DNA of 64,000 nucleotides. Origin: an uncultured Ruminococcus sp. (lineage in GTDB: Bacteria > Bacillota > Clostridia > Oscillospirales > Acutalibacteraceae). Of the stretch, positions 45,561-54,158 are shown one piece after another. Position 1 is the stretch's first letter, and every line of letters starts with the position of its first letter. The notes under the pieces are model-generated. The model saw only the letters and a list, made by a program, of their open reading frames with translations, was not told the DNA's origin and searched no databases. Location of the stretch: the NCBI GenBank assembly GCA_934476515.1, contig CAKSNZ010000002.1, forward strand, positions 133,695 to 197,694, in the 5' to 3' direction. A program made the translations under genes and the position numbers.

Positions 45561-45905
45561 GGGGGTGTAAAGGTTTCGACGGGGGTTTTGAACCTTAGTA
45601 AGCGAGTAGTGGCGTAGGACCACTTATAACCTACAACTTTTTAAATTAAACGACAACAATAAAGTTGCTCTAGCTGCTTAATGCAGCTTGTCCTCTTTAA
45701 GATTACCACGACTTAATCAGGGCATCATTTAGTGGTAAATGTGAACATTGGAGTGTTCCGACCATTGTCACACATTAGGAACTACTAAGCATAGTAGCCT
45801 GTTTGTAGGCGACTATGTAAGGGAATGTTAATATACAAACTACACTCGTAGAAAGCTTTGGGAATAGATTTTCGGACAGGGGTTCGACTCCCCTCACCTC
45901 CACCA
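45561..45905 (+). ncRNA. ssrA: Transfer-messenger RNA
   Basis: The tRNA-like ends are clear: 5' GGGGGTG (45561-45567) pairs with CACCTCC (45895-45901), followed by encoded ACCA (45902-45905). GGTTCGACTCCCC gives the T arm. The tag frame at 45649-45681 reads N-D-N-N-K-V-A-L-A-A-stop, a typical proteolysis tag; the resume codon just before AAC is not certain. This is the one-piece form. The mobile island begins directly after the 3' end, a known integration site. Confidence 0.96.
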
Positions 45906-45979
45906 AACAAGTATTGGATGAACACCTACTTTTTCAGCGGCGGCTTCGCCATTAGATGTGTTCTCTGATACAACAACAG

Positions 45980-46022
45980 AACGCCGTTTCAGTGTAAAAG
46001 CTGAAACGGCGTTTTTTGTTTT
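45980..46022 (+). terminator. Terminator downstream of ssrA
   Basis: AACGCCGTTTCAG (45980-45992) and CTGAAACGGCGTT (46001-46013) form a perfect 13-bp stem followed by TTTTGTTTT. Confidence 0.95.
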
Positions 46023-46052
46023 AAGGCGTTTGCATAAGGCTTGAAACTATAA

Positions 46053-46080
46053 TTGACTTCTGGTATAATTTTATTATAAA
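46053..46080 (+). promoter_or_regulatory. Promoter of the membrane nuclease gene
   Basis: TTGACT (46053-46058), 16 bases, TATAAA (46075-46080), 33 bases before GTG 46113. Confidence 0.6.
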
Positions 46081-46112
46081 TCTATCTTTCAGCTAAAGCG
46101 AAGTGAATCTCT

Positions 46113-47039
46113 GTGAACAAACTACAATATGATAGCTTTTATAAATTTCTTGTTTCTGCAGGAATTATATTGATTATATTCCCAATAATTGCTCTTGGAT
46201 TTTTCTTTAACAGCGAAATACTTATTTTGAGTCAAAATGAATTTGATAACTTATCTGAACACTCTTTAAGAGCTATTTGTCAAAAGGAAAATATTTTACA
46301 TTTTATCATTACTATATTCCCCTTTGTTGCTTGTGGACTGTTTTTATTTGGAGTTGGTTTGCTCATTTACGGTTGCTATAAATGGAGCAAAATCCAAAAC
46401 CACCTTGATGAACAGGTTGAATTTGATACAACAATAAAGAAGATTAACGCCAAAAAAATGAGTGCGGAAGAAATTGTAAATAAAGCTTCTTTTGAAGTAT
46501 CCGAAACAGAAGCGCCATTTGACATAGATCCTGTTATTAATGATAGTAATCCGAAATCAGGTATTGATGAAAAAGGTAATTATAAAGCAAAATCTCAAGA
46601 TATTTGTAATTCTCATTTAAACCATATTTTTGATTATATGAAAGTTGAACATATGTGCTTTATGGAAATAAAAGGTCAGTATAGAAAAAGATACAATCTG
46701 CAAAATAACGTAAAGATTAATAATATGGAGTATGACTTTATTGCCGTATCAAAATATGACAATATAGATATCATATTCGAGGTTAAATACTTGCGCTCGA
46801 TCCCAGCGTCCTTAGCAATATCGAATATGCTTTATCGATTGACTAAAGCTGGAGTTAATTACGAGAATAGCGCACATCGAAACTTTAGATTAACGCTGAT
46901 AATTGTGACCCCAAAAAAAAATATAGATTTAATAAAAAATCGAATTAATCAAATGCAAAACGAAAATGATATTCACGCCCCGATAAAAATTGAGTACTTT
47001 GTTGAAGAAGAGCTATTATCAAAATATAATAATATATAA
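46113..47039 (+). CDS. Membrane-anchored PD-(D/E)XK-like protein (possible defence nuclease)
   Basis: A 308-aa protein with two transmembrane helices near residues 13-32 (FLVSAGIILIIFPIIALGFF) and 65-90 (IITIFPFVACGLFLFGVGL), then a cytoplasmic part. Residues 208-225 read YDFIAVSKYDNIDIIFEVK, with D208, E223 and K225 in the spacing of a PD-(D/E)XK core, so a nuclease activity is plausible. The middle (about 130-170) is a charged linker. The start is GTG 46113 with weak GAAGTGAA upstream. It is the first gene after the tmRNA, in an integration hotspot. The defence role is inferred. Confidence 0.72.
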   Translation: MNKLQYDSFYKFLVSAGIILIIFPIIALGFFFNSEILILSQNEFDNLSEHSLRAICQKENILHFIITIFPFVACGLFLFGVGLLIYGCYKWSKIQNHLDEQVEFDTTIKKINAKKMSAEEIVNKASFEVSETEAPFDIDPVINDSNPKSGIDEKGNYKAKSQDICNSHLNHIFDYMKVEHMCFMEIKGQYRKRYNLQNNVKINNMEYDFIAVSKYDNIDIIFEVKYLRSIPASLAISNMLYRLTKAGVNYENSAHRNFRLTLIIVTPKKNIDLIKNRINQMQNENDIHAPIKIEYFVEEELLSKYNNI

Positions 47040-47256
47040 TAATAGTCTTATTATCATAGCCGTTGAATCCACCCATTGGATTTAACGGCTAATTTTATTC
47101 GCAAGGTTTTTTGTTCACTATGAAGCCAGAATAAGTATCTGATGTGCGTTAGTTATTATTCTATGAAAAAAGAGAATAAATTATTATTCCACACATTCGA
47201 TTAATTGAAAATCTCCGTTTATAATGAGAGCATCAAATTGAGCGGAGGTAAACACA

Positions 47257-47436
47257 ATGAGAAATCCAAAATATCATATTTACTTAACACCCAATGAACG
47301 ACGCACAGTCATCAACAGCCTGATTGATTTGAGAAACGACCTCATATCACAGGGCAGATACGCCGACATCATTGACGAGCTGCTGATCAAGCTCACGAAA
47401 GCAAAAGTCAAAAGAATCAAAGTTAAGGAGGTTTAA
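47257..47436 (+). CDS. Small element-borne protein upstream of TnpV
   Basis: A 59-aa protein. It reads RNPKYHIYLTPNERRTVINS then DLRNDLISQGRYADIIDELL, with a basic end (KAKVKRIKVKEV). It resembles the small protein often found before tnpV in Clostridia transposons and IMEs. GGAGG is nine bases before the ATG, and its stop is three bases from the tnpV start, so they are co-translated. The function is unknown to me; the basic helical nature suggests nucleic-acid binding. GC is higher than the surrounding genes. Confidence 0.72.
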   Translation: MRNPKYHIYLTPNERRTVINSLIDLRNDLISQGRYADIIDELLIKLTKAKVKRIKVKEV

Positions 47437-47439
47437 GTT

Positions 47440-47796
47440 ATGGCTGCAAAGATCACATACACACAACAGGGAGATTATCTTCTGCCCAATTTAAAGCTAC
47501 CCGAACAGCCGAAGGTTGAAATCGGAATTTGGGGTAAACGGCATTTGCGATACCTCAAAAACCATCACCCAATCATTTATACTAACCTTCTAACAAGTTG
47601 TAAACTTACTGCCCACCTTGCCGATATTGACAGAGAAGCAAATGAAATGTTTAATAGACTCGTTAAACAACTTGCCAAGCAGGAAGGCGTAACCGAACAG
47701 CTCAAAGTAGAGAATCAAATACTGTGGGTAAGGCGTATGAACAATATCCGTAATCGAGCGGAAGAATTTGTCAACAGCGAATTGATATATGTATAA
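47440..47796 (+). CDS. tnpV: TnpV-like transposon protein
   Basis: A 118-aa TnpV-family protein: ITYTQQGDYLLPNLKLPEQP, GIWGKRHLRYLKNHHPIIYTNLLTSCKL and the C-terminus WVRRMNNIRNRAEEFVNSELIY are family marks. TnpV is a small accessory protein of Tn4451-type elements with no proven catalytic role. AAGGAGG precedes the ATG, inside the end of the previous gene. No recombinase of that element is nearby, so this is a remnant of a larger transposon. Confidence 0.85.
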   Translation: MAAKITYTQQGDYLLPNLKLPEQPKVEIGIWGKRHLRYLKNHHPIIYTNLLTSCKLTAHLADIDREANEMFNRLVKQLAKQEGVTEQLKVENQILWVRRMNNIRNRAEEFVNSELIYV

Positions 47797-47920
47797 ACGT
47801 TATTGGACGAAGGTGATTGAATTCATCTTCGCCCATTTCCTTTTTTAATATATCACTGTTTTGATACTTATATTTAACCATTACAATAAAAAACAAATAT
47901 GATTTTAGTTCTCGTAATCG

Positions 47921-47948
47921 TTGAAAAACTAAATAGTTATGATATAAT
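47921..47948 (+). promoter_or_regulatory. Promoter of the HEPN/SIR2-like operon
   Basis: TTGAAA (47921-47926), 16 bases, TATAAT (47943-47948), just 22 bases before ATG 47970. Confidence 0.75.
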
Positions 47949-47969
47949 TAATAAAAGGGAGAGGATTAA

Positions 47970-49202
47970 ATGGTATTGCAAAACAGTTACATATTTCTAT
48001 ATAAAGATAAGACGGAAAAAGAAAAATACCAAAAGAAAGATGATAACAGTATTATTTTGAATATTCCTTGTTCAGTAAAATACTATATTAAAAAGACTTT
48101 TAATTTAACTAAGACTACTGAAATATTACACTTTTATCAATATGAATATGAAACTGTAATAAACCTTAATGGGCTGGATTTTCAAGTGAGATTTAGAACT
48201 TTTGAAGTCTTAGAAAGTACATATCTTGATGTTCAAGTTACAGGAAAAACTAAGCATCAAATTGTTCTGTGTTTAGAACATATACATAATACTTTATTAT
48301 CTTCCGGAGTTGAGAAAGAGTATATTCCTATAATTTCGTACGATGCAGTTTCTGAATACTATTGTAATAAGTTATATCCTAAGCTAAATGGACTTGAAAG
48401 AAATCTTAGAAAACTGCTTTTCAACACTTACATTGTAAATTTTGGAAAATCATACTATGAAAGAACAATAAACAAAAGTATACAGGGAAAGGCAAAACAG
48501 GTAATCAGAGCTAGAGGTAATAAAGAAACGAAGAAAGAGAAGAATCTACAAGAATTCTTTTATTCGTTGGAATTTGGAGATATTCAAGAAATTCTCTTTA
48601 CATTAACATGGACTGATTATGATCAAGAAAAGAAAAGAGCCTTTTTAGAATCCAATAAAGACTTATCTGAACTAACGGATGAAAAACTAAGGACAGCTTT
48701 TTCGGATTTTTCTGCTAAAAATGATTGGGAGCGTTTCTTCAAAGATAAAACCAATAATAGCTTTGATATTGAAAGTGCGATTGATTCCATTCGAGCATAT
48801 AGAAATGATGTCGCTCATTGTAAGTTTGTTAGTAATGAAGAATACAATACTTGCAACAAACTAATTGAAATGCTTAATAAAGAAATAATCACTGCGATAA
48901 AGATAACGGAAGAAAAAGATTTTATGGACAAGAATATGGAAAGTCTAAAGCGATCTTTTTTAAAGATTTCCGAATCCCTTATGAGTTTTAAAAAGACGAT
49001 AGAATTAGCCATTTCTCCATTAGTTGAAAAAATACAAAAAATCATTCAGCCTTTTGAATCCGTGAAAAAGCAGTTATCGCAGTTAACTTATAATAATTAT
49101 TATTCTGAAAACTCAAAAGAACCTATTATTTCAGATGATAAGGAAATTTCTGAAAATAAAGATGAAAGCGAGAAGAATGGAAGCGATACTGTGCCAACAT
49201 AA
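47970..49202 (+). CDS. HEPN-like protein (possible RNase toxin of a defence operon)
   Basis: A 410-aa protein I do not recognise as a whole. The middle (residues about 120-300) looks like a Swt1/Apea-type HEPN domain: YPKLNGLERNLRKLLFNTY near 135, a long helical part, and RNDVAH with R278 and H283, an R-x4-H motif of HEPN RNases. The N-terminal 100 residues are beta-rich (YETVINLNGLDFQVRFRTFE). The C-terminal 80 residues are helical then acidic and Ser-rich. GGGAGAGG lies before the ATG with a promoter close upstream. It is followed after 46 bases by a SIR2/AbiH-like gene, the arrangement of a defence operon. Function is inferred. Confidence 0.72.
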   Translation: MVLQNSYIFLYKDKTEKEKYQKKDDNSIILNIPCSVKYYIKKTFNLTKTTEILHFYQYEYETVINLNGLDFQVRFRTFEVLESTYLDVQVTGKTKHQIVLCLEHIHNTLLSSGVEKEYIPIISYDAVSEYYCNKLYPKLNGLERNLRKLLFNTYIVNFGKSYYERTINKSIQGKAKQVIRARGNKETKKEKNLQEFFYSLEFGDIQEILFTLTWTDYDQEKKRAFLESNKDLSELTDEKLRTAFSDFSAKNDWERFFKDKTNNSFDIESAIDSIRAYRNDVAHCKFVSNEEYNTCNKLIEMLNKEIITAIKITEEKDFMDKNMESLKRSFLKISESLMSFKKTIELAISPLVEKIQKIIQPFESVKKQLSQLTYNNYYSENSKEPIISDDKEISENKDESEKNGSDTVPT

Positions 49203-49248
49203 TTCAGCTAATGTATGTGTTTTATAAAACAGAGAGTGAGGTTATTAT

Positions 49249-50382
49249 ATGAAGAATCTACTTGTTGGAAATGGACTTAACATTCAATTTGGCCATACAA
49301 ATTATACTACTCAACAGATTGTCCTTAGAATTCTTAAAAACTGTGATAGAGATGATTTTCCTACCCATATCATCGTCGATAGACCATTTTTATTAAAGAA
49401 CTATATGGGTAAGCTGTTTTTAGAAGCTCGTGAGATTATTTTAGGAAAATACGATAGCTATGCGTTTGGTACTGCTGAAAAAGGATCACTTGCAGCATTT
49501 AAAAAGCAATATTCCAATCGTTTGGAAAGATTAAGAATTACTGACATAGGATTTGAAGATTATTATTTAATCCATGATCTTGTATGCCACAAGATAAAAA
49601 TGCAGAATCCAGAACAATTCTATGTGAGAGAAGCTATGAAGGTTGCCTACTTATATGCAATATATAACGATGGGAAATTAAATCAACTACATACAAACTA
49701 TCCTGTAAACCTCAACAATTATCTTAAGAACTGTGATAATATTTTTACAACAAACTATGATTCAAATATTGAATCCGCTACAGGAAAAGAAGTCTATCAC
49801 ATTCATGGACAATTTGATAAGAAAAGTGATGTATATGTTGAATCATCCTTTAGAAATCAATTGCCTGATGCACCGATAAGAGATACAGTAATAGATGAAA
49901 ACTATTTCTATCTATACTCTAATGCTCTATCTACTCATTGTGGGGAGTATAAGGAATTTCAAATAAACCAACATTCACAAGCAAATAGTTGTGTAGAAAA
50001 AATGGCTTTAGCATATAAAACCAACCCGGAGATAAAGAAAGAAATTGACGGATGGACAAAAGATAAAAATACATTAACAGCAAATCTTGGATATGTTATA
50101 CAACTAAAAGTTGCTAATCCTAAGTTAGCCTTTTCTGACAATTATCATTTTGACAAGCTTAAGTCTATTACAGGGAGTATAGAAATACTGGGGTTATCAC
50201 CATGGAACGATTTTCATATTTTTGAATCAATCAATTCAGCAAGTTTAGAAGAATGCGTATACTATTATTTCAATGATTCAGAATGTGATGAAATTAGAGC
50301 TTTACTCCCTAAATTAGAATTAGATAATATTTTGAAGATGAAATCGGTAAAAAATTTTTGGAGAGAAATGTATGAAGATTAA
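49249..50382 (+). CDS. SIR2/AbiH-like protein (putative NAD-consuming effector)
   Basis: A 377-aa protein with marks of the SIR2-like/AbiH superfamily. G7-N8-G9 in LLVGNGLNIQFG is the nucleotide loop; IFTTNYDSNIES (N169, D171) and VYHIHGQFD (H184, H186) match the N-Y-D and H-x-H-G motifs of SIR2-like NADases. The C-terminal third is not recognised. AGTGAGG is about ten bases before the ATG. It lies between a HEPN-like gene and a small gene that overlaps its stop. In defence, SIR2-like domains deplete NAD+; that role here is inferred. AbiH is the main alternative name. Confidence 0.78.
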   Translation: MKNLLVGNGLNIQFGHTNYTTQQIVLRILKNCDRDDFPTHIIVDRPFLLKNYMGKLFLEAREIILGKYDSYAFGTAEKGSLAAFKKQYSNRLERLRITDIGFEDYYLIHDLVCHKIKMQNPEQFYVREAMKVAYLYAIYNDGKLNQLHTNYPVNLNNYLKNCDNIFTTNYDSNIESATGKEVYHIHGQFDKKSDVYVESSFRNQLPDAPIRDTVIDENYFYLYSNALSTHCGEYKEFQINQHSQANSCVEKMALAYKTNPEIKKEIDGWTKDKNTLTANLGYVIQLKVANPKLAFSDNYHFDKLKSITGSIEILGLSPWNDFHIFESINSASLEECVYYYFNDSECDEIRALLPKLELDNILKMKSVKNFWREMYED

Positions 50383-50710
50383 GGTAAAAGTTATTTCAAA
50401 CGATGAATTCACCAAATGGATTGAAGTATCGAATATGTTTGCGAATAGCTTAATTCAACCGCAAAACGCTCTTGAACAATTCAATAGATTAAATTCTAAA
50501 CAACGTAATAGTATAAAACGATTATATGAATACTATGATAGCATAAGAAATATAAAAATCCCGAAAGAAGATAGGGATTCTGAAAGTTATTATATGGATG
50601 TGTTAGTTGACACACATATTATTGCAACAGAATTTGATATAGATCCTTTAACAGCTATTATGTGTGTTAAAGCTCCTTGCAAACCTAATGAAAAAGTAGT
50701 TGTAATTTGA
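50372..50710 (+). CDS. Small protein of the HEPN/SIR2-like operon
   Basis: A 112-aa protein I do not recognise. It begins KIKVKVISNDEFTKWIEVS, is helical in the middle (ALEQFNRLNSKQRNSIKRLYEYYDSI), and ends with DTHIIATEFDIDPLTAIMCVKAP. It overlaps the SIR2-like gene by 11 bases in another frame, so it is translated with it. It could be an inhibitor, sensor or adaptor of the effector. No known family name is offered. Confidence 0.65.
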   Translation: MKIKVKVISNDEFTKWIEVSNMFANSLIQPQNALEQFNRLNSKQRNSIKRLYEYYDSIRNIKIPKEDRDSESYYMDVLVDTHIIATEFDIDPLTAIMCVKAPCKPNEKVVVI

Positions 50711-50749
50711 TTTGAAATCAAAACGTACTGCTTTCATAGTATATGTTTT

Positions 50750-51187
50750 TTATGAAAAGTCTAATTTATATAGTTTTTTCAAGTAATATCTGCAATGTTC
50801 TTTTGGGCAATCCTCTAAAACACCGAACACCTCATAACCTTGCTTTTCATAAAACTCTTTTGCCTGAAAATCGAAGGTATCGAGGTGTATCAGGTAACAG
50901 CCTTTGGCTTTAGCTGTTTTCTCAACTTCCGCAAGCAGTCTTGCACCTAAGCCTTTACCACGATATTCGCTGTCTACCCACAGCGTATCGATATAGGCAA
51001 CATTCCAACAATACATTTTAGCAACACAACCGGCGATGATCTTTCCGTTATCGTCGGTTATCTTTTTGTCGAGTGTATCAAACAGTTCTTTCTGTTTGGC
51101 AGGAACTTGTGAAAGGTTGTATTCTACAAGTCTGTCGATGATATATTCAGCGTCGCAGGCTTTGCAGTTTTCAATTTTATAATTCAT
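50750..51187 (-). CDS. GNAT-family N-acetyltransferase
   Basis: A 145-aa GNAT enzyme that transfers an acetyl group from acetyl-CoA to an unknown amine. VAYIDTLWVDSEYRGKGLGARLLAEVEKTAKAKGC is the acetyl-CoA-binding loop (R/Q-x-x-G-x-G/A). EFYEKQGYEVFGVLEDCP is the usual C-terminal GNAT ending. It overlaps the upstream HD gene by four bases (ATGA), so the two are coupled. Confidence 0.92.
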   Translation of the reverse strand: MNYKIENCKACDAEYIIDRLVEYNLSQVPAKQKELFDTLDKKITDDNGKIIAGCVAKMYCWNVAYIDTLWVDSEYRGKGLGARLLAEVEKTAKAKGCYLIHLDTFDFQAKEFYEKQGYEVFGVLEDCPKEHCRYYLKKLYKLDFS

Positions 51188-51771
51188 AATGAAACTCCAA
51201 TCAGATTATAAATATCTGTTCCGGTTTTCTTATTAAAGTAGTCTTTCAGTTCAAGAAACGCCTTCCATTTCGGAATGGTGAGATCGTTGAAGCCTCTGCG
51301 TATTACGACATCCACAAGGCGTTTTTCGATATAGGTTGCGCCGATGGGCAGAGCGAGAGCGTCACAGAGTTGAATCAGCCTGTCGTAGTCATCATATTCC
51401 GTGCTATCAAGAAAGCTCTTGATAAATTTGGTTTCCTCCGTTGTGCAATCGTTTTGTCCGTTATAGGAGCGAATGTCTTTATACGGAAATGAATGCGTCA
51501 GACATATGCGAGCGCAAATGTCATAGCCAAGCGATTTCATAAATTGGTAGCCATCAATAATATGCCGCATATCCGTTATATCCTCACGCCTACCAATGTC
51601 GTGCAGTAAGCCGAGGATATAGGCAGTATCGGCATTGAGGTTATTACATTGTTCTGCAATCGCTCTTGCACAAAACGCTGTTGTTTTACTATGCCCGATC
51701 CAAACGCCGGGGTTACGTTGTTCAGCTTCGGTTAGGAGCTTTTCTGCTTCAAGAATTGTTGGTAGTTTCAT
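51184..51771 (-). CDS. HD-domain phosphohydrolase
   Basis: A 195-aa HD-domain protein. The metal-binding motif is ILGLLHDIGRREDITDMRHIIDG, with HD in LLHDIG and supporting H in IGHSKTTAFCARAI and in CLTHSFPY. Such single HD proteins hydrolyse phosphate esters or nucleotides; the substrate here is unknown. ATG 51771 is chosen because GAAGG is upstream; a TTG at 51786 is less likely. It is followed by a GNAT gene. Confidence 0.86.
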   Translation of the reverse strand: MKLPTILEAEKLLTEAEQRNPGVWIGHSKTTAFCARAIAEQCNNLNADTAYILGLLHDIGRREDITDMRHIIDGYQFMKSLGYDICARICLTHSFPYKDIRSYNGQNDCTTEETKFIKSFLDSTEYDDYDRLIQLCDALALPIGATYIEKRLVDVVIRRGFNDLTIPKWKAFLELKDYFNKKTGTDIYNLIGVSL

Positions 51772-51854
51772 AAGTTCAACCTTCAATAAGCATTTCTGAT
51801 ATCAAAATTACACTAATATTTTACCACGATTACGAAAACAAGGCAATAGAAAAT

Positions 51855-51890
51855 GCCATCAAGTGGGAGACGTTCCTGCTTGATGGCTGT
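51855..51890 (-). terminator. Terminator of the sigma/anti-sigma operon
   Basis: GCCATCAAG (51855-51863) and CTTGATGGC (51879-51887) form a 9-bp stem; on the minus strand it is followed by ATTTTCTATT. Confidence 0.82.
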
Positions 51891-51913
51891 ATTATTCAAT
51901 AATTTTTTATGTT

Positions 51914-52831
51914 TTAATCCTTAGCTCTGCCGTTGTAATCCCAGGCAACCTCTTCACCGTTTTCGTTGTAGGTAACATTGGATTTCCACTTCTTATAGCC
52001 ATCTAATTCACAATCGTTATATTTTGTGCCATCCTCGGTTTCTGTTACGAGATAGCCGTATTGATTAAAGTAGAGTTTCAACTTACGCGTAGCTGTATTT
52101 CCGTCAGAGTAAGTTGCGGTAATCGTAATAGTATCTTGCGGTGCTGTGGAAAAATCAACAGGCTTGTTGGTTGTATTTTCGTTTTCCATCCATGTTATCA
52201 GTTCATTCGGAGGAAGCCAGCTTACTTTTTTGTCGTTTGAATAGATAGTTTTTCCTTCAAGAGTTATGGTCTTGTCCTGGTTATTATCCGCCCAATTATA
52301 CATCATTCCGTTTTGTGCGGTGTATTCGACCTTTTTAATATCTTCGCCCTCTATCCATATAGCATCATTACCCATACCTGAAAAAGACTTATTTATTGTC
52401 AGATCATCTCTGGCGAAAATCTCGTTTAACCTTTTATCACCTATCTCATAGATGCCTTCTAATTCTGAATCACCGTGCACATAATATGTGCAGGCAAATC
52501 TGATTTGCATTAGAATAATATCTTTTTTGGGTAAAAAATTTGAATTTGTCAATTTAACTAAAGGCTTATTTGTTTCAGTATCCAAAGCGGATGCTACAAT
52601 AAAAAATGAATGCCCATTTTTATTTTTTGCTTTTTCTTCGTTAGTTTTATAACTGGGAAGAATTAATACCGCAGATACAACAATAATAATTAAAACAAAT
52701 GAGGATACTGATAAAAGGACTTTTTTGCGTCGTTTTTGGCTTCGAGTCTCACTTTTTTTCATCGTCTCAATATCAGTGTTATATTCATAATGGTCAAGCT
52801 CGGATTCAAGCATATCTCTTAATTTAGTCAC
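51914..52831 (-). CDS. Membrane protein downstream of an ECF sigma factor (putative anti-sigma factor)
   Basis: A 305-aa single-pass membrane protein. A basic N-terminal cytoplasmic part (RDMLESELDHYEYNTDIETMKK...) of about 38 residues leads to a transmembrane helix (VLLSVSSFVLIIIVVSAVLIL), followed by a 245-residue external part. That part has beta-like repeats and DTITITATYSDGNTATRKLKLYFNQYG near the C-terminus. It lies directly after the ECF sigma gene with an overlap, so it is most likely its anti-sigma partner. GTG 52831 has GGAG nine bases upstream; ATG 52840 directly abuts that site. Confidence 0.75.
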   Translation of the reverse strand: MTKLRDMLESELDHYEYNTDIETMKKSETRSQKRRKKVLLSVSSFVLIIIVVSAVLILPSYKTNEEKAKNKNGHSFFIVASALDTETNKPLVKLTNSNFLPKKDIILMQIRFACTYYVHGDSELEGIYEIGDKRLNEIFARDDLTINKSFSGMGNDAIWIEGEDIKKVEYTAQNGMMYNWADNNQDKTITLEGKTIYSNDKKVSWLPPNELITWMENENTTNKPVDFSTAPQDTITITATYSDGNTATRKLKLYFNQYGYLVTETEDGTKYNDCELDGYKKWKSNVTYNENGEEVAWDYNGRAKD

Positions 52832-53306
52832 AAAAATCATCTCCTAACCTTTCTCTGAGTAATTCTTTTGCCCTGCGGATACGATATTCGATATTCGGGA
52901 TTTTGGTATGAGTGATTTCGGCTATCTCTTTCATAGTAAATTCACGATAATAGTAGAGTATAATAACCTCTCTAAACTGTAAAGGCAATGACATAACAGC
53001 TTCGGAAACAATTAGTTGTTCTGTATGGTCTGATTCGTTCTCCGGTAAGGTTTCGTCAAGGTTGTCATCTTCCTTTCGCTTTCTCAACATATCACGGCAA
53101 CAGTTTATACATATACGGGTTATCCACGTTTTTAATGATGACTTGCCTTTATAAGATTTTTGCTTTTTGTACACTTTAACAAATACATTTTGAGTACAGT
53201 CCTCTGCCAAATGATGATCCTTGAGATACAATATACAGGTTCGATATATGTAATCCTTGTATTCTAAGTATATAGAGTCGAAATTCATTAGCTTTTCTCT
53301 GCTCAT
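52824..53306 (-). CDS. ECF-type sigma-70 factor
   Basis: A 160-aa extracytoplasmic-function sigma factor. Region 2: YRTCILYLKDHHLAEDCTQNVFVKVYKK and WITRICINCCRDMLRKRK; region 4: LPLQFREVIILYYYREFTMKEIAEITHTKIPNIEYRIRRAKELL. Regions 1.1 and 3 are absent, as usual. It redirects RNA polymerase to a regulon not visible here. GGGGGTG lies just before ATG 53306. The stop overlaps the start of the membrane partner gene. Confidence 0.93.
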   Translation of the reverse strand: MSREKLMNFDSIYLEYKDYIYRTCILYLKDHHLAEDCTQNVFVKVYKKQKSYKGKSSLKTWITRICINCCRDMLRKRKEDDNLDETLPENESDHTEQLIVSEAVMSLPLQFREVIILYYYREFTMKEIAEITHTKIPNIEYRIRRAKELLRERLGDDFCD

Positions 53307-53412
53307 TTTCACCCCCTTTCACTTTATTAGACGTACGAAATCTTAATTTTTATAAATTAATTATACAACAAAAAGAAACTAATAAATAGATCTTTTGATT
53401 TAAAGCAACAAA

Positions 53413-53450
53413 AAACGCCGCCAAGTAGAAAAATCCTACTTAGCGGCTTT
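53413..53450. terminator. Bidirectional terminator
   Basis: GCCGCCAAGTAG (53417-53428) and CTACTTAGCGGC (53436-53447) pair over 12 bases with one mismatch, with A- and T-rich flanks. It ends the beta-flower gene on the minus strand. Confidence 0.8.
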
Positions 53451-53486
53451 GCTTATTAGGCAAAATCATTACATTTCTAATCACAA

Positions 53487-53813
53487 CTATGTGTTATCTT
53501 TGAAATCCTTGTACCCTGCTATCATCGCATATCCTACATAGTCGCAATAAGAGCTCCCAAAAGAATCACATGGTGTGCAGATACTACTTTTTCGTTTATA
53601 TTTCAAACTGTGATTAACTATCAATCTATCTTGATCTCTGATTTCACCGATATATTGACCAGAAAAATCATATAGCTCATTACCATAGAACTTACCAATA
53701 GGTTTCCCGTTTTTTGAATAAAGATAATCTCCAGAACGATGTCCTATATATTTTCCACTCCATGACCAATAATTCACAGTATAATCCTCCACATTTTTAA
53801 GTATCTCTCCCAC
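53487..53813 (-). CDS. 4-fold beta-flower-type protein
   Basis: A 108-aa protein made of repeated short strands: WSWSGKYIGHRSGDYLYSKNG, PIGKFYGNELYDFSGQYIGEI. This repeat with W/Y-x-G-x-x-I/V-G-x-x-x-G matches the 4-fold beta-flower family, whose function I do not know. The last third is a helical/Cys-containing tail (SSICTPCDSFGSSYCDYVGYAMIAGYKDF). GGGAGAG lies before the ATG. It stands alone with its own terminator. Confidence 0.75.
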   Translation of the reverse strand: MGEILKNVEDYTVNYWSWSGKYIGHRSGDYLYSKNGKPIGKFYGNELYDFSGQYIGEIRDQDRLIVNHSLKYKRKSSICTPCDSFGSSYCDYVGYAMIAGYKDFKDNT

Positions 53814-54158
53814 TCAACAGCACATAAACAATTCTGTGTAGGTATTATAATTTGTACTATCTGTGGCACTTTCAATTATTTGATATATCCATATTATCCA
53901 ACCTATATTCCCTCTTATTATCATATTGTTATCAGCGTTGATAACAGCGTAGGGATTTAGCTGTGTCGGATAAACTTTTCTGTACGGCTATTATACCGCA
54001 TTTTCACTTAATTATCAATAGGCTTTTTATATTATTTGTATCTTTGCTATAATCGAAAAAGTATAACGCTCTTAGGCTTAAAAAGGTACTGTTAATGCGC
54101 CCTTTGAAAAGTAAAATTGTTTAGGAAGGGTAATATCATTCCTTTACAAGTTTAGACG
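53814..54158. other. Spacer with a palindrome, no gene seen
   Basis: This 345-base spacer holds the inverted repeat GTTATCA-GCGT-TGATAAC at 53928-53945, a likely operator. I see no gene, tRNA or strong terminator in it. Confidence 0.55.
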
